A stretch of 64,000 nt of DNA, from the NCBI GenBank assembly GCA_018806915.1, contig JAGKQI010000080.1, positions 248,001 through 312,000 of the forward strand, read 5' to 3'. The DNA comes from Phytophthora colocasiae (Eukaryota; Oomycota; Peronosporomycetes; Peronosporales; Peronosporaceae). Below the pieces are notes generated by a model. It was not told the origin of the DNA. It saw nothing but the letters and a program-made list of their open reading frames with translations, and did not search any database. Each line of letters begins with the position of its first letter. Position 1 is the first letter of the stretch. A program made the position numbers and the translations under genes. Shown here one piece after another: positions 38,791 to 50,411 of the stretch.

Positions 38791-40802
38791 ACGCAATGTG
38801 TGATAGAAGGATAATAGTAGGCAATTATAAGCAAGCAGCAGAACCCCATACGGTCATATGAGGCCCTGGTGCAAGCAAATACTACTGTCATTTTAATAAC
38901 TTAGCAATTCTTGGTCTAGAAAACATAGTTAGTTCTTGGCCGCACTCGACACCATCTAATGCCGTGTGTGGTAGGGTATGTTTTGCTCTAATTCACTTTA
39001 AGTTACATAGCAATTCTGGTTTGACATTTGTCTGACAAATTATGTGCAAATCGCGCTTTGCAGTTTTTGCCATACATTCCAACTGAGGGGAAAATTACGT
39101 TTTCAGAAAAAGACAGACAGAATGGCTGACGCTAACATTTAAAGTAAGCTCAAGGCCTTCCGGATTCTGGAGAATGTCAATTTTTATCAATCATTTTGAA
39201 CTCTCAGACAGTGAAAAGTAGCTTGGCCCAGACATCGTCATTCAAAGCCCCCACAACATCGTCAAGTAAAGTTTTCCCTCGTAGAAGCAGATCCAAGGTG
39301 CAGCGCGAGTAAAATCTCTCGGTTTCTGCACAGCAACTAGCATTGCTATGAGTCCTTGAAGGCCTCACAGTGTCCATTTTTTTGTCATCGTGTCTCTTGA
39401 CGATTTTGTAAAAGCGTTGGCAGAAGGAGCTGGAGCGCACAGGTGGGTGTTCAGGTTGATTGATTAGTATTTACTGCTCATTGCGTTTGCAGTGGTGCTT
39501 CTGGAACCAACACCGATACAATGAACCTATTCATGACGAACACCTTTGAACAACCGTGATACCATGTATTCTGGACGATTCCATTGGAGACTGAGGAGTA
39601 GATCGCTCTAATGCTGAGTCAAAATGGTCGTTCAGCCTTGCTGTGAGAATCTCTCGCTTGTGACGGGATGAAAGGACGAACGGTTGGATAATTCGCGTGA
39701 CCTGAAAAGCTTACTTCTACTACTAGAATAAGATATTACAGAGCACTTCCGTAGATGCAAAGCTGTCAGTGGGGACCTTCAGAAAACAACACAAATTGCA
39801 AAATGAACGCTCCCAGAATCCAATTTAAAAGCGAGGGATAGGTGACTCAAATTCACGCGCAATCTGCAGAGACGGATTTGAGGTCTCCGCAATTTGCTAC
39901 CACCCAAACGCTGTTCGTGGTGGATCCAGACTTCACAGGGCAGCATGCAGCGCAGCCGTGCGATCCCGTAACGTGTGCATGGCCCAAGGAAAAGGCTGGA
40001 CCGCTCCGTAAACGTAGTACATGCTTGGTTTAGTTGAGCAGATTCTGCCGTTTGACCAGTGGGATGCAGTCCAGATCGAGTACAATACTAACCTACCGGA
40101 TGGCTTCACCGAAGTCTACCGTTCTTCTTTAATGCTGCTACGAATAAAATGTAGCAGCAGCAGCTTCTTGTAGCGTTGGCGGCGTGCAGCCTTCTCCGCG
40201 ACGGCTACAGACTTCAGGTTGTTTTGCCAAAACCGAAGCTGTCACAGGCAAACGTTTGCCAGCAATTTGCGCGATTTTCTATCGGCCTCGCTGTAGGGTT
40301 CGGCGATAGCAATTACGAACGCAAAAGACCAGCAATTTGCTATTTGTGCTATTTTTCCCAGTGTGTGTACTGTACAAAACGTACAGTAGGATGTAAGGGG
40401 GGTTTAGGGGGGGAGTAGGATGTGGACTTGTATTTAGGAAGGTGTTTTGTCCATATTTTCTATCCGGGTTAGGTTAATATCCATAGTAAAACTAAATCGA
40501 AGGAAACATGGTAAAATCATTAATGACGCAAGGATGGGCTCCAAATCCTGTGCAAATTCCCAAAATCCGAGCTCGCCTAGCTAAGCCACTTAGTGACCTG
40601 AGGACGCTGACACAGCTTTCAAACGAGCTCGTTTAGATCATCCATGGCTCTGTGGTGAAGCGTGCCCTGCATACACAGCTCTGTAACTATAGGTGCCCAT
40701 TTTGACGCCGGCCAAGATGGGTTCAGTTTGGGTTTTCACCCCCTCTTCAGAAAACATGGACAATAGATTTTCCGTTTAATTTTGTAGCAGGAGTGTCAAA
40801 AT

Positions 40803-40855
40803 CCCATGTGATATGGGACTTCGAACTGCGAAGTCCCCCGGGTCCACCACCCGGG
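40803..40855. repeat. Cluster of three abutting hairpins
   Basis: CCCAT/ATGGG (40803-40817), GGGACTTCG/CGAAGTCCC with a 5-nt loop (40815-40837) and CCCGGGT/ACCCGGG with a 5-nt loop (40837-40855). The cluster sits just outside the right edge of the ANK-A duplication (40873). Confidence 0.8.
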
Positions 40856-41100
40856 TCCCCAATACTGTAGTGCTCATTTTGACGCGCAATAGATCAACCC
40901 CATCACAGTCAGCCTCAACAATTATCTCGTTTTTAAGGACAAAAATCCCTCTTATCTAGGCTTTGCTAAACTTTCCACTTCACTATACTTGTCCACTAAA
41001 GTGTCATAAAAAAAAAAGATGGTTGGGGTTGGTGGAAGCTTTCAAAATCTTGGCAACAGGCAGATGTCCATTTGGCACAGGCTTCAAAGAGTACTGTGGT

Positions 41101-44100
41101 TTATTGCTCGATAGTCGCCCCGTTCTCCAGAAGTACTGACACCACATCAGCATGGCCCTGTAGAGAAGCCTTGAACAATGCGCTCTCGTTCATCTTGTTG
41201 GTGGTGTCAACTGCTGCACCCTTTTGGAGGAGAATCGTCACCATTTCGGTCAGTCCGTGTTCTGCTGCCATCAACAAAGCGTTGTCACCATCTCCATCAA
41301 CCACGTCGATATCTGCTCCACGATCAAGAAGAAGTTTCGCAATCTCCAATTGTTCCTCTTCACATGCCACTTGCAATGCTGTAGCCCCATTAGGACCTCG
41401 TTCGTCAATATTCGCTCCCTGTTCAAGTAACAAAGAGGCCACATCTTCGTGACCTCCGTTAACTGCACTAGTCAACGGATTGTACCCGGTATTGTTCACT
41501 GCATCGATACGCGCACCATTGTCCAAGAGCACCCTCACCACATCTACATGTCCATTTGCAGCTGCAAGTACCAACGGTGTATCTCCATCGCTATCCCTTT
41601 CGTCAAATACCACCTTGTGTTTCAGAAGAAGTTCGACAATATCCGCATGACCGTTCACACTAGCGCTATGAAGGGCTGTAGCCCTGTCAGAGCTTTGCAT
41701 CTCTGCGTTTGCACCTTTTTCCAAAAGAAGCGTCACTACTTCAATGTGGCCTTCTTCGCACGCCTTCATCAGTGGATTTGCTCCAGACGAATTGACTGAA
41801 TCCACTGCGGCGCCGTTTGCAACGAGGAATTCTACCACATCAGCGTTCCCGCCAGCAGCCGCTGCAAAAATCAAACCTTCACCATCGCCATCGACTGCTT
41901 CTAACGAATCTCCACGTTCAAGAAGAAGACGAACAATATCGAGGTCACCGTTCTTCGAAGCACCCATAAGTGGCGTCCAACCATAGTTGTTGGCCACGAT
42001 AAATGACCCATGGTCAAGTAGGAACCCTACCACGTCGACGGAATTGTTTTGAGCAGCCATTAGTACGGGCGTATTACCTTCCTCGTCTGTACTTTCAATG
42101 TCTGTACCATCGTCTAGAAGCAGTTTCACCACAGCAAGGTCACAGTTTACACACGCTATGTGTAGAGTGGAGTAGCCACTCGGAAGTTTCTCATCAATCC
42201 TTGCTCCGTGCTCTCGAAGAAGTGAGATAGTGGCTACACCACACCCGCCACTACAAGCTTTCATTATCGCCGATAATCCCTCATTGTTCAGAATGGCTAC
42301 ATTTGCACCATGTTCTACCAAGAACGTCACCACTTCATTGTGTCCATTACCCGCAGCGCAATTGAGTGCTGTATCTCCATCTCCATCTACCAAATTGATC
42401 GAAGCTCCATGATCAACAAGCAATTCTACCACATCCAAATGATCACGTAAACTGGCATTCATGAGAGCTGTAGAACCATCCAGACCTTGAGTGTCTACGT
42501 TGGCTCCTTTTGTTAGAAGAAGAGAAACTATATCTGTGTAGCCATCAAGAGCTGCACAAACGAGCGCAGTCCATCCATTCTCCTTCGCCAAATCGATCGA
42601 TGCTCCGTTCTCCAGTAGCAAATTCACAATAGCTTTATGTCTACATTCAGTTGCACTGATCAGTGGGGTATAGCCATCTTCTGCTGCCAAATCAACCGAA
42701 GCGCCATGGTCAACGAGTAATTTAACAGAAGCGTAGCTTCCGTTTTCACTCGCGATCTTTAGTGCTGAGCTTCCGTCGAGCCGCTGCTTGTTCACATCTG
42801 CCCCCAGTTCCAAAAGTAGTGAAATTACGTCGTCATAGTCATCTGGACTTGCACTCATAAGCGCAGTCATTCCTTCCTTGTTGGACAAGTCAATACATGC
42901 TCCACGTTCAATTAGCAACTCGGCCACGTCTTCACATCCTTCTTCTGCAGCAATAATGAGAGGACTGCTTCCGTCTTCATCCTGCGGATCAAGTAAAGCT
43001 CCATGGTTAAGAAGGAGGAGAACAATGTCGATGTACCCTTCCCGACAGCTGAGGTGGAGAGCAGTGAATCCATCGGGAGGCGCTTTGTTGACATCCGCGC
43101 CTTTCGAAAGAAGAGCCTTGACGACATCAATGTAGCCGTTATCACACGCATGCATCAACGGGGTCCAACTATTCGAATCCGTAAGATTAATATCATTGTT
43201 CGGATTCTCCAAAAGAGCTTCGACAGTCTTCACTTCTCCCTGTTCACAGGCAATTTGCAGAGCAGTATCTCCATTACGATGTTTCTGGTCGATCTCAGTG
43301 TGAATATTTGATTCTTCAGAACGAACTGCAATATTTCGGCCAGAAGTAATTGCAGCAACGACATCGCCAAAGGATATTTGCTTGTCAGCCGGGAGCCGTT
43401 CGTAAATGAGCTGCACCATCTCGCTATAACCGCTGAAATATGCAACATTGAGTGGGGGCCAGTTCTGAAAACCCCCGGCCAAGTGAACGTCTGCGCCATT
43501 GTCTAAGAGTATTCGAACAACATCCAATCGTTTGTACCAAATCGCAGTCACTAGTGCGGTGCTTCCACTTGGCAGTCGAGCATCAACGTTAACGCCTCGG
43601 TTGACTAATAGCTGGATAATATCGGAGTATCCCAACTGTGCAGCTGTGATCAATGGTGTGTATCCTTCGTTATCTGCCAGTTCAATGGAAGCTCCATGGT
43701 TCACGAGAGCCACTGCAATATCAAATTGACCATGCTCACAGGCAATGTTTAATGCCGTAGCTCCAGTAGGCAGTTGTAGATCCAGTTGGTCAGCAGTAGA
43801 AGCTTTCAATAAAACCTTCGCCACTTTCGAATTCCCATGTTCAGCAGATCTCATCAGCGGAGTCCAGCCAGAATTATTCACCAGCGATATAGGAGCTCCA
43901 TTCTCAATAAGAAGCTCCACAACTTCGAGGTGGCCGTAACGTGCAGCTGAATGCAGGGGACTGTCGCCATCACCATCAATTTTGTTAACAGAAGCTCCAT
44001 ACTCGAGAAGGTGTTTGACAACAGCGAAGTGACCATATCCAGATGCAAGGAGAAGACTGTCAGATCCAGTGTGTAGTTGTGCGTTAATGTCAGCTCCATT

Positions 44101-44913
44101 TTCCAGCAAAACTTTCACGATAGCATCGTAACCTTTTTCCGAAGCGTTCAATAGGACACTCCGGTCATCGTAGTTGGAGGTTCTTTCCACAATCGCTCCA
44201 TTGTCAACGAGAAACTTCGCCACTTCTTCATGCCCACTGTCAACTGCAAGGTAAAGCGGAGTACGGCCAAGTGCGTTTGGTACATCAATATCCGCTCTTT
44301 TCTCGACCAGAAGACGCGCCACATCAACACATCCTTGCTCACAAGCAATACTTAGCGCGGTCTTCCCAAAAACCCCAAACTTATCGATGTCTGCTCCGTT
44401 CTCCAGTAACACTTCGACCACATCTACGTAGTTCTTTTCAGCTGCACTCATCATCGCAGTCCATCCAGAAAAACTGCACAAATCGACTGAAGCACCACGT
44501 TTCAACAGCAATGTAACCATTTCCACCTGTCCATTCTCAGCTGCAGTGATCAGTGGACTGTCCCCATCATTGTCAGTCGAGTCAACCAGAGCTCCACGGT
44601 CCAGAAGCAGCTCTGCAACAGCACAATGTCCACCTTCACTCGCAATGTGGAGAGCTGTGTACCCACTTAGCAATTTCACATCCGATGCAGCATTATTCTC
44701 CAACAACAAAGCTACAGCATCATCCGATCCACTCGAACAAGCATTGAGAAAGGCAGTCCAGCCAGAGCTGTTGACAGCATCAATACACGCCCCATTCTGT
44801 ACGAGTAGATCCACAATCTCAACAAATCCATTGACAGCCGCTAACATAAGAGGACTGTCTCCATCTTCATCCACTAAATTAACCGAAGCTCCGTTCTCCG
44901 TATTCCGCTGCAC
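41101..44913 (-). CDS. ANK-A prime: giant ankyrin-repeat protein (1270-aa ORF)
   Basis: About 36 ankyrin repeats fill the ORF. The first ~265 residues have no counterpart in ANK-A; the rest matches ANK-A, in inverted orientation. The special module FQNWPPLNVAYFSGY...VQLIYERL lies near residues 470-500, followed by a linker (ITSGRNIAVRSEESN) and NGDTALQIACEQG. No transposable element lies inside. The annotated start (MQRNTENGAS) is probably not the original one: upstream, 44906-45211 encodes an N-terminus in another frame, and a deletion inside the second repeat separates them. Either the gene is dead, translation starts internally, or the sequence is wrong there. It stops at a TAA shared with ANK-A. 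No signal peptide or membrane segment in what is visible; a scaffold role is inferred from ankyrin repeats generally. Confidence 0.86.
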   Translation of the reverse strand: MQRNTENGASVNLVDEDGDSPLMLAAVNGFVEIVDLLVQNGACIDAVNSSGWTAFLNACSSGSDDAVALLLENNAASDVKLLSGYTALHIASEGGHCAVAELLLDRGALVDSTDNDGDSPLITAAENGQVEMVTLLLKRGASVDLCSFSGWTAMMSAAEKNYVDVVEVLLENGADIDKFGVFGKTALSIACEQGCVDVARLLVEKRADIDVPNALGRTPLYLAVDSGHEEVAKFLVDNGAIVERTSNYDDRSVLLNASEKGYDAIVKVLLENGADINAQLHTGSDSLLLASGYGHFAVVKHLLEYGASVNKIDGDGDSPLHSAARYGHLEVVELLIENGAPISLVNNSGWTPLMRSAEHGNSKVAKVLLKASTADQLDLQLPTGATALNIACEHGQFDIAVALVNHGASIELADNEGYTPLITAAQLGYSDIIQLLVNRGVNVDARLPSGSTALVTAIWYKRLDVVRILLDNGADVHLAGGFQNWPPLNVAYFSGYSEMVQLIYERLPADKQISFGDVVAAITSGRNIAVRSEESNIHTEIDQKHRNGDTALQIACEQGEVKTVEALLENPNNDINLTDSNSWTPLMHACDNGYIDVVKALLSKGADVNKAPPDGFTALHLSCREGYIDIVLLLLNHGALLDPQDEDGSSPLIIAAEEGCEDVAELLIERGACIDLSNKEGMTALMSASPDDYDDVISLLLELGADVNKQRLDGSSALKIASENGSYASVKLLVDHGASVDLAAEDGYTPLISATECRHKAIVNLLLENGASIDLAKENGWTALVCAALDGYTDIVSLLLTKGANVDTQGLDGSTALMNASLRDHLDVVELLVDHGASINLVDGDGDTALNCAAGNGHNEVVTFLVEHGANVAILNNEGLSAIMKACSGGCGVATISLLREHGARIDEKLPSGYSTLHIACVNCDLAVVKLLLDDGTDIESTDEEGNTPVLMAAQNNSVDVVGFLLDHGSFIVANNYGWTPLMGASKNGDLDIVRLLLERGDSLEAVDGDGEGLIFAAAAGGNADVVEFLVANGAAVDSVNSSGANPLMKACEEGHIEVVTLLLEKGANAEMQSSDRATALHSASVNGHADIVELLLKHKVVFDERDSDGDTPLVLAAANGHVDVVRVLLDNGARIDAVNNTGYNPLTSAVNGGHEDVASLLLEQGANIDERGPNGATALQVACEEEQLEIAKLLLDRGADIDVVDGDGDNALLMAAEHGLTEMVTILLQKGAAVDTTNKMNESALFKASLQGHADVVSVLLENGATIEQ

Positions 44914-45211
44914 AGGTCAACGGAGTGTCGCCATCTTCATCCTCTGCGTCGACATTTGCTCCATCCTCGAGAAACTCCTCCACTGCGTCCACGTCGCCAG
45001 TTGCACAGGCAGCCTGCAAAGTCAAATTGTCGACCTCCGACTCCCCCTCGGGCTCTTTTTCAATAATTTCTTGGTCTTTGTAGATCTTCATCAACGTAAA
45101 TTTCGTCCGTCCATGGTCATTTGGTACGATGCTCTCAGCAGATATTTCATTTGCGGTCATCTTGACTTGTTCCGAACCAGAATGACTGACATTTGCTGCT
45201 GGCACTTGCAT
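44906..45211 (-). pseudogene. N-terminal piece of ANK-A prime, out of frame with the main ORF
   Basis: Met 45211 (MQVPAANVSHSGSEQVKMT) begins a non-repeat leader of about 65 residues, then LTLQAACATGDVDAVEEFLE and DTPLTCAAEYGE start the ankyrin solenoid. The frame then breaks: TACGGAGAACGGAGC joins the start of one repeat to the end of the next, as if a segment of non-multiple-of-three length had been lost. This gives the likely native start of the ANK-A family. Confidence 0.78.
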
Positions 45212-46304
45212 TTTGGATACACTCTAGGATGTAGCCATAGCCAGAAGGTACTTATACCAGTGTATACTTGAGTACCCTGTGTAATGTGATACGTAAGAGC
45301 CTACAATCTCTTCACAAGTGATTGAATATGGTGGATGGAGACCACAGCTGACTGACAGAGCGCAGAACTTCAGAGACTACTGTATCAATGATGCAGGGCT
45401 TGCATCACGGAGCTGTAGCTGTGAAGATCACGATGGAATGGGTACACCGCGCGGTGTATGTCCTTCCACCATCGTTCAAATTCCTCTAATTATATCACTA
45501 CAGTAAACAAATGGTTGAATGGAGATACATTTCCTTCACGTGGCGTTCCAGGAGAGGCATGAGATCACAGCCAGGATTATTCTTTACGCTGATGTTGTGG
45601 CTGGTGGTGTCAGTTGTTGCGTTCGGTATGGATGAACTCGTCCAGCTCACTGGCAAAAAAGTGGTGTTATTTGGATAGCCAACTCCTGAGAGGCGTGCTC
45701 TTCATTTCGATTTGGGACGGCACCAGAGCTGTGACATATTATTTAAGAAGTGTGTTGAGTGACTGTGTTCTTTCAAAAGTGTCGGTACAACCGACAAAAT
45801 GTAACTTTCGTGCGTAATGCAGATGTAGTTTCGGAGGACGTGCCACTATCGAAGTCTTTGCAAGTGGAGATATGGATATTCCCGTGGAAAAATACTTTTG
45901 CAGAGACCCCCAGCTTCCAAAGCTGTTTTCACTAAACTCGGACCAACTCAAGGTCTGCTTATTGTCTGCATGGACATGTTCAGGATACACCCACTGGCCA
46001 GTGACTTGCAAAATGCCGCAGATTCTCGAGGGAGCTACACGAAAGATCTTCTTTGGACCAAACGCACCGAAGTCAAGTGCTGAAAACCGACACATTTTAA
46101 GATTAACCCGAAAATGACTTAGCCGGTATGACGGGCACGGTGGAGTGAGGTGTTGAACCAGCAGAATGATAAAAAGAAACCATGCTGAAAACATCAGTGC
46201 TGATTTTTGCGCACCCATGCGACATGGTTGAAAGTCGATCGATAAGCTCAACCCGCTCAAGATTTCAAACCAACTCACTTCCGTTTTATCAACGACCACT
46301 TGTC
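45212..46304. other. Intergenic region between divergent ANK-A prime and ANK-C
   Basis: About 1.1 kb separating two head-to-head ankyrin genes, so both promoters should lie here. A minus-strand ORF of 186 aa (45739-46299) and shorter plus-strand ORFs show no recognisable domain. No TE ends noticed. Confidence 0.5.
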
Positions 46305-49300
46305 ATGCCGGCCTGGAAAGCTGTTAAAGCGATGGGAGCGGCTCTAAAGCAGGTGGTGCGAACTGACACTAGTGAATTACTGGATAGAAATACGCTCCAC
46401 GAGGTGTGCGAACAAGGACGAAAAAGAGTAGTAAAGAAGTTGCTGAAAGGTGGTGCACATTGATGCTGTCAATGAATTTGGCGAAACTCCACTCATTGTT
46501 GCTGCTGCAAATGGCCACTACAAGATAGTGAAGTTATTGGTGAAAAAGGGTGCAACAGTCAATGCAAAAGGCTCCACTGGGTGGACAGCGTTGATTTACG
46601 CAGCAAAGGCTGGCTACTCAAAGGTAGTGAAAACGTTGCTAAAGAGAGGAGCCAATGTTGATATGCGATTATCTGATGGATCAAGCGCGTTACACCATGC
46701 AAGCCCGTGGGGACATCTTCAAGTTGTGCAAATTCTGGTTCGATTTGGTGCTTCGGTCGATTTGGTAGATGAAAATGGTGACAGCGCACTGATGAAGGCT
46801 GCTAGCAACGGGCATGTCAATGTCGTGAAGTTTCTATTGGATAAGGGGGCATCAGTGGACTTGGCTGGCCATGGAGGGATGACTTCACTCATGATTGCTG
46901 TATTGTACGGCCACGAAGATGTTGTGAAGATGTTACTAAAAAGAGGGGTGAGTGTGGATAAGCAACGGGAGGACGGCTTTACTGCTTTGTACTTGGCGTG
47001 TATGGATGGTCACAAAAAGATTGCAAGGATCCTACTGGAGAATGGAGCTGACATTAATCATGTGGTCAAAAACGGAAGAACTCCGCTCATGGGCGCGGCT
47101 CAAATGGGTCACGTGGTTGTTGTCGAGGATCTACTTAAGAGAGGGGCTTCAGTGAACGAACAGTAAGAAGACGGGCTAACTGCCCTCCATGTGGCCTGTA
47201 CTGCTGGACATATTGATATTGTGAAGTTGCTTCTTGTTAGTGGTGGAGACGTTAGCGTGATGGATGGATGTGGGAATAGTGCGCTGGTAGCTGCAACACA
47301 GAACGGAAATGCAGATATTGTCGAACTTCTGATCGAGAACGGTGCCATAGTCGACTCTGCTAACGCTGTGGGTCACACATCACTTGAGATTGCGTCCCAG
47401 CATGGCCACGTGAATGCTGTAGATTCGCTAAGGGAACAAAGTGGGTGGGTGGACAACGAACGACCTGATGGCTGGAATGATCTGTACGAGGCATGCATGA
47501 ACGGCCAAGTCGACAGTGTAGAAAACCTTCTTGGAAATGGTTCTCTTATCGATACGTTGGAATGTAAGGTTACTCCACTGACGGCCGCTTCTAGGAATGG
47601 GCAAATCACTGTCGAGGCGTATCTGATAGCGAAAGGAGTAGATATTGATCTAACTTCCGATATTGCTATTACTGCGCGGATGGCTGCTACTGAAGGTGGT
47701 TACGAAGATGAGATCATGATACCCCTGGAGAACGAATCAAAAGATGATATAGGCAGCCAGGATGGATCGTCCACCCGTGGACACAGTTTGTTTCCCAGTG
47801 CAGGCGAACAAAGTTACGAAGATGTGCTAGTGGAAGCAGGAAGCACTGATGTTGGAGGATCTATTGGCGCAACAGCACTGTCGATAACATGTAAAGAAGA
47901 AGATTACGATACACCTCTGTCTCATGGTGCTGATGTTGAAGTGGCTGAGAGAGAATGGGATAATGATCCTTGGGTGGGGCAGACCGCAGTGATAACTAGT
48001 CTTCTCCAGAAGGGCGCGGCGGTCAATGTTACGACAGTGAACGAGAATCTCCTTGCAGCATGCCAACAAGGACGAGACGATTCAGTCAAGATCTTCCTTG
48101 AAGCTGGCGCACTGGTTGATATTGTTGGTGAATCTGGAGACACTCCACTCATGCTTGCTGCTGGAAATGGACACATCAAGGTAGTAAGGTTGCTGGTGGA
48201 AAATGGCGCAAGTGTCAATTCGAAATGCAAAATTGGATGGACAGCACTGACACATGCAGCAAGCACTGGCCACTCAGAGGTGATGGCAACACTCGTAAAG
48301 GCAGGAGCCGATGTTGACTCACAATCATCCAGTGGAATGAGCGCGTTACATATGGCAAGTGCGCGGGGACACCTTATAGCTGTAAAAACATTAGTTCTGT
48401 TCGGTGCGTCGCTCAATTTGGTGGATAAGCTTGGTAATAGCGCACTAGCAACGGCTGCTGATAAGGGACTTGCCCGCATTGTGAAGTTTCTTTTGGACAA
48501 GGAAGCATCGATGGACTTGGCTAGTCGCAAAGGTTGGGATCCACTCACACGTGCTGTGTTCGGTGGCCACGAAGATGTTGTCAAAATATTACTTCAGAGA
48601 GGTGCAAATGTGAATGTTCAACAAGTGGACGGCTCTACTGCTCTTCACATTGCCTGTAGGGGTGGTCACTTCAGTATTGTTCAAATACTACTTGAAAATG
48701 GAGCGACGGTCGATTTGATGGACGAAAGAAATGACACTGCGCTAAGATCAGCAGTAGGATGTGGACAAACTGGGACTGTGAAGCTTCTATTGAAGAATGG
48801 TGCAGACATGGAGCACGTGAACAAAAGAGGTTTCAATGCGCTGATGGTCGCCGCACAAAATGGTCATGTGGATGTCATCCGGATCTTGGCAGATAATGGA
48901 GCCAATTTAGATAAGCAATTGCCTGGTGGTTGGACTGCTCTTCATTCTGCTTCGAGAAATGGACGTACTGAAGCTGTAGAGCTATTGCTGGAGAGAGGTG
49001 CAAACGCTGACTTGATGTTCGAAGGTGAAGGTAGTTCCCTTCTGTATGCTATCAAGTGTGGCCAGTTGGGAATTACGAAAAAAAATGTTAGAGAATGGAG
49101 CAAATGTCGAATTGCCGGATAAGGAGGGCTGGACTTCACTTATGGTTGCGTCAAAAAGAGGTTACACAGATGTGGTGAGCCTGCTTATACAATTTGGGGC
49201 AAATGTAAACGAGAGTCGATCGAATGGCTGGACAGCTCTGCATTTCGCGTGTAAACACAACCACGTGGGTATTGTCAGGGCTCCCGAAAAATATATTTAC

Positions 49301-49740
49301 TGGAAATACAATACAATATCATCATCAAAATATTTAATTTTTCTGAATCCCAAACTTGATAAATAATTTATTTTTTGAGCGAACCTCCACTACTTTATTG
49401 AAAAACTTTGAACCATGATAACGATTCCTAGCCATTGATTCCCAAAGAGATGATCCTCTTTTTGCGTGTGAACAGGTCGTATTGGGACGTCCGGACGGTG
49501 GATGAGTGCATGTAAGCAGTGTCAAGTTGCTCAGGTTTTAGCATCGCAGTTTACTGAGTAACAACGTTTTGATATTGTATTGGAATTATTGATGCTCTTT
49601 CATGATGATACTGCATTATCTATTGCTAAATGCTGTGGCTGCGATAAATATTTTATTGCCTGTGCAGCTATCTATCAGTCTAAAATACAATAAACGGGAG
49701 CCCTGGGTATTGTGAAGGTGCTAGTGGAAAGTGGTGCATC
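46305..49740 (+). pseudogene. ANK-C: ankyrin-repeat gene broken by frameshifts, a stop, a MITE and a Gypsy LTR
   Basis: Start Met 46305 (MPAWKAVKAMGAALKQ). Ankyrin repeats begin at LLDRNTLHEVCEQGR. Lesions in order: frame change at about 46450; in-frame TAA at 47164-47166 (VNEQ-stop-EDGLTALH); frame change near 49080; hAT-like MITE at 49276-49705; and the Gypsy-2 LTR at 49741, beyond which no ankyrin sequence is seen. The longest open block is 47167-49122. A degenerate stretch (about 47590-47990) separates two homologous blocks, about 46350-47000 and 48050-48700, suggesting an internal duplication of some ten repeats. The second block is very close to the N-terminal part of ANK-B (GFNALM-AAQNGHVDVIR). 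Non-functional by these lesions. Confidence 0.88.
49276..49705. mobile_element. hAT-like MITE (430 bp) in ANK-C
   Basis: The 8-bp duplication GGTATTGT lies at 49268-49275 and 49706-49713. Terminal inverted repeats are perfect over 11 bp: CAGGGCTCCCG at the left and its complement at the right. No transposase; AT-rich interior. Removing it restores the ankyrin reading HNHVGIVKVLVESGAS. The CAGGGC terminus and 8-bp TSD fit hAT. Confidence 0.9.
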
Positions 49741-50411
49741 TGTAATGGGCTCCAGCGTTTCGGTACGGACGTCAAACGGACGGTGGTTGAAGTGGCGAAG
49801 ATACCGCTACGCGGTAGCGTGCGTATCCAGCGATGGCCGCTGCAGACAGGACGCACAACGCCCCACGACCGCCACGACGAACTGGATCTGGACTGGAATG
49901 GCGAGGACTCACTTACGAATTGGCAGCGACGAGCGCAACCCAATTCCGCAACCCAGGACCCAGGAGTGGGCCCATAAGCGACTACGGATACGGACGAACG
50001 GTGGACGGACTAGTGCTTCGAACACGACGGTGGACGAACACTGGAACTTGGACGAACGAACGGACGAGGGCGAGTGAGGGCAACGGTCTTCACGCTTCCG
50101 GTGACTGCGACGAGTAGGACGACGCACAACGGTGTGGAGTCCAAGTGGTCGGCGACAGCAACTCGTACTTGGACGGACGGTGAACGGACGGACGGACAAG
50201 CCGAACGGTGTTAGTCTATTGACGGGCTTAGAGTAGCTAGTCGTAGTCTACCTAGAACGAACAGAAACACAAATACAAATAGGTCGTGTGTCAGTACGAT
50301 ACACACCGGCGGGGTAGTGGAAGTTCCTCTACCGACGGCCAACGGACGCTTGGACCCATCAGCACTGGGCGACCAAAGCTCGGCGTGCAGAGCTAGACTA
50401 GACACGTTACA
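49741..50411 (+). repeat. Gypsy-2 LTR, first
   Basis: 671 bp, TGTAA...TTACA; inserted directly after ANK-C codons ...VESGAS. Confidence 0.94.

Larger units (their letters stand above)
38338..40872. other. Gene-free spacer between ANK-B and ANK-A prime
   Basis: About 2.5 kb without a convincing gene. Short ORFs at 39204-39440 (minus), 39842-40033 (plus) and 40176-40418 (plus) have no recognisable domain. It holds several hairpins (listed separately) and an inverted pair GGCACATGC / GCATGTGCC near 38426-38475. The corresponding spacer in the left palindrome arm is only about 60 bp (28183-28240), so this region was either inserted here or lost there. Confidence 0.6.

Noticed and set aside
39204..40418. 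Short ORFs of 63-80 aa in the ANK-B / ANK-A prime spacer
   Set aside because: Too short and unlike any family I recognise.
42230..42412. Series of 60-130-aa plus-strand ORFs across 41072-44747
   Set aside because: Antisense shadows of ankyrin codons in ANK-A prime; the same shadows reappear antisense to ANK-A, as expected from duplication.
45739..46299. 186-aa minus-strand ORF in the ANK-A prime / ANK-C intergenic region
   Set aside because: No recognisable domain, no homologue within the window; cannot be told from chance.
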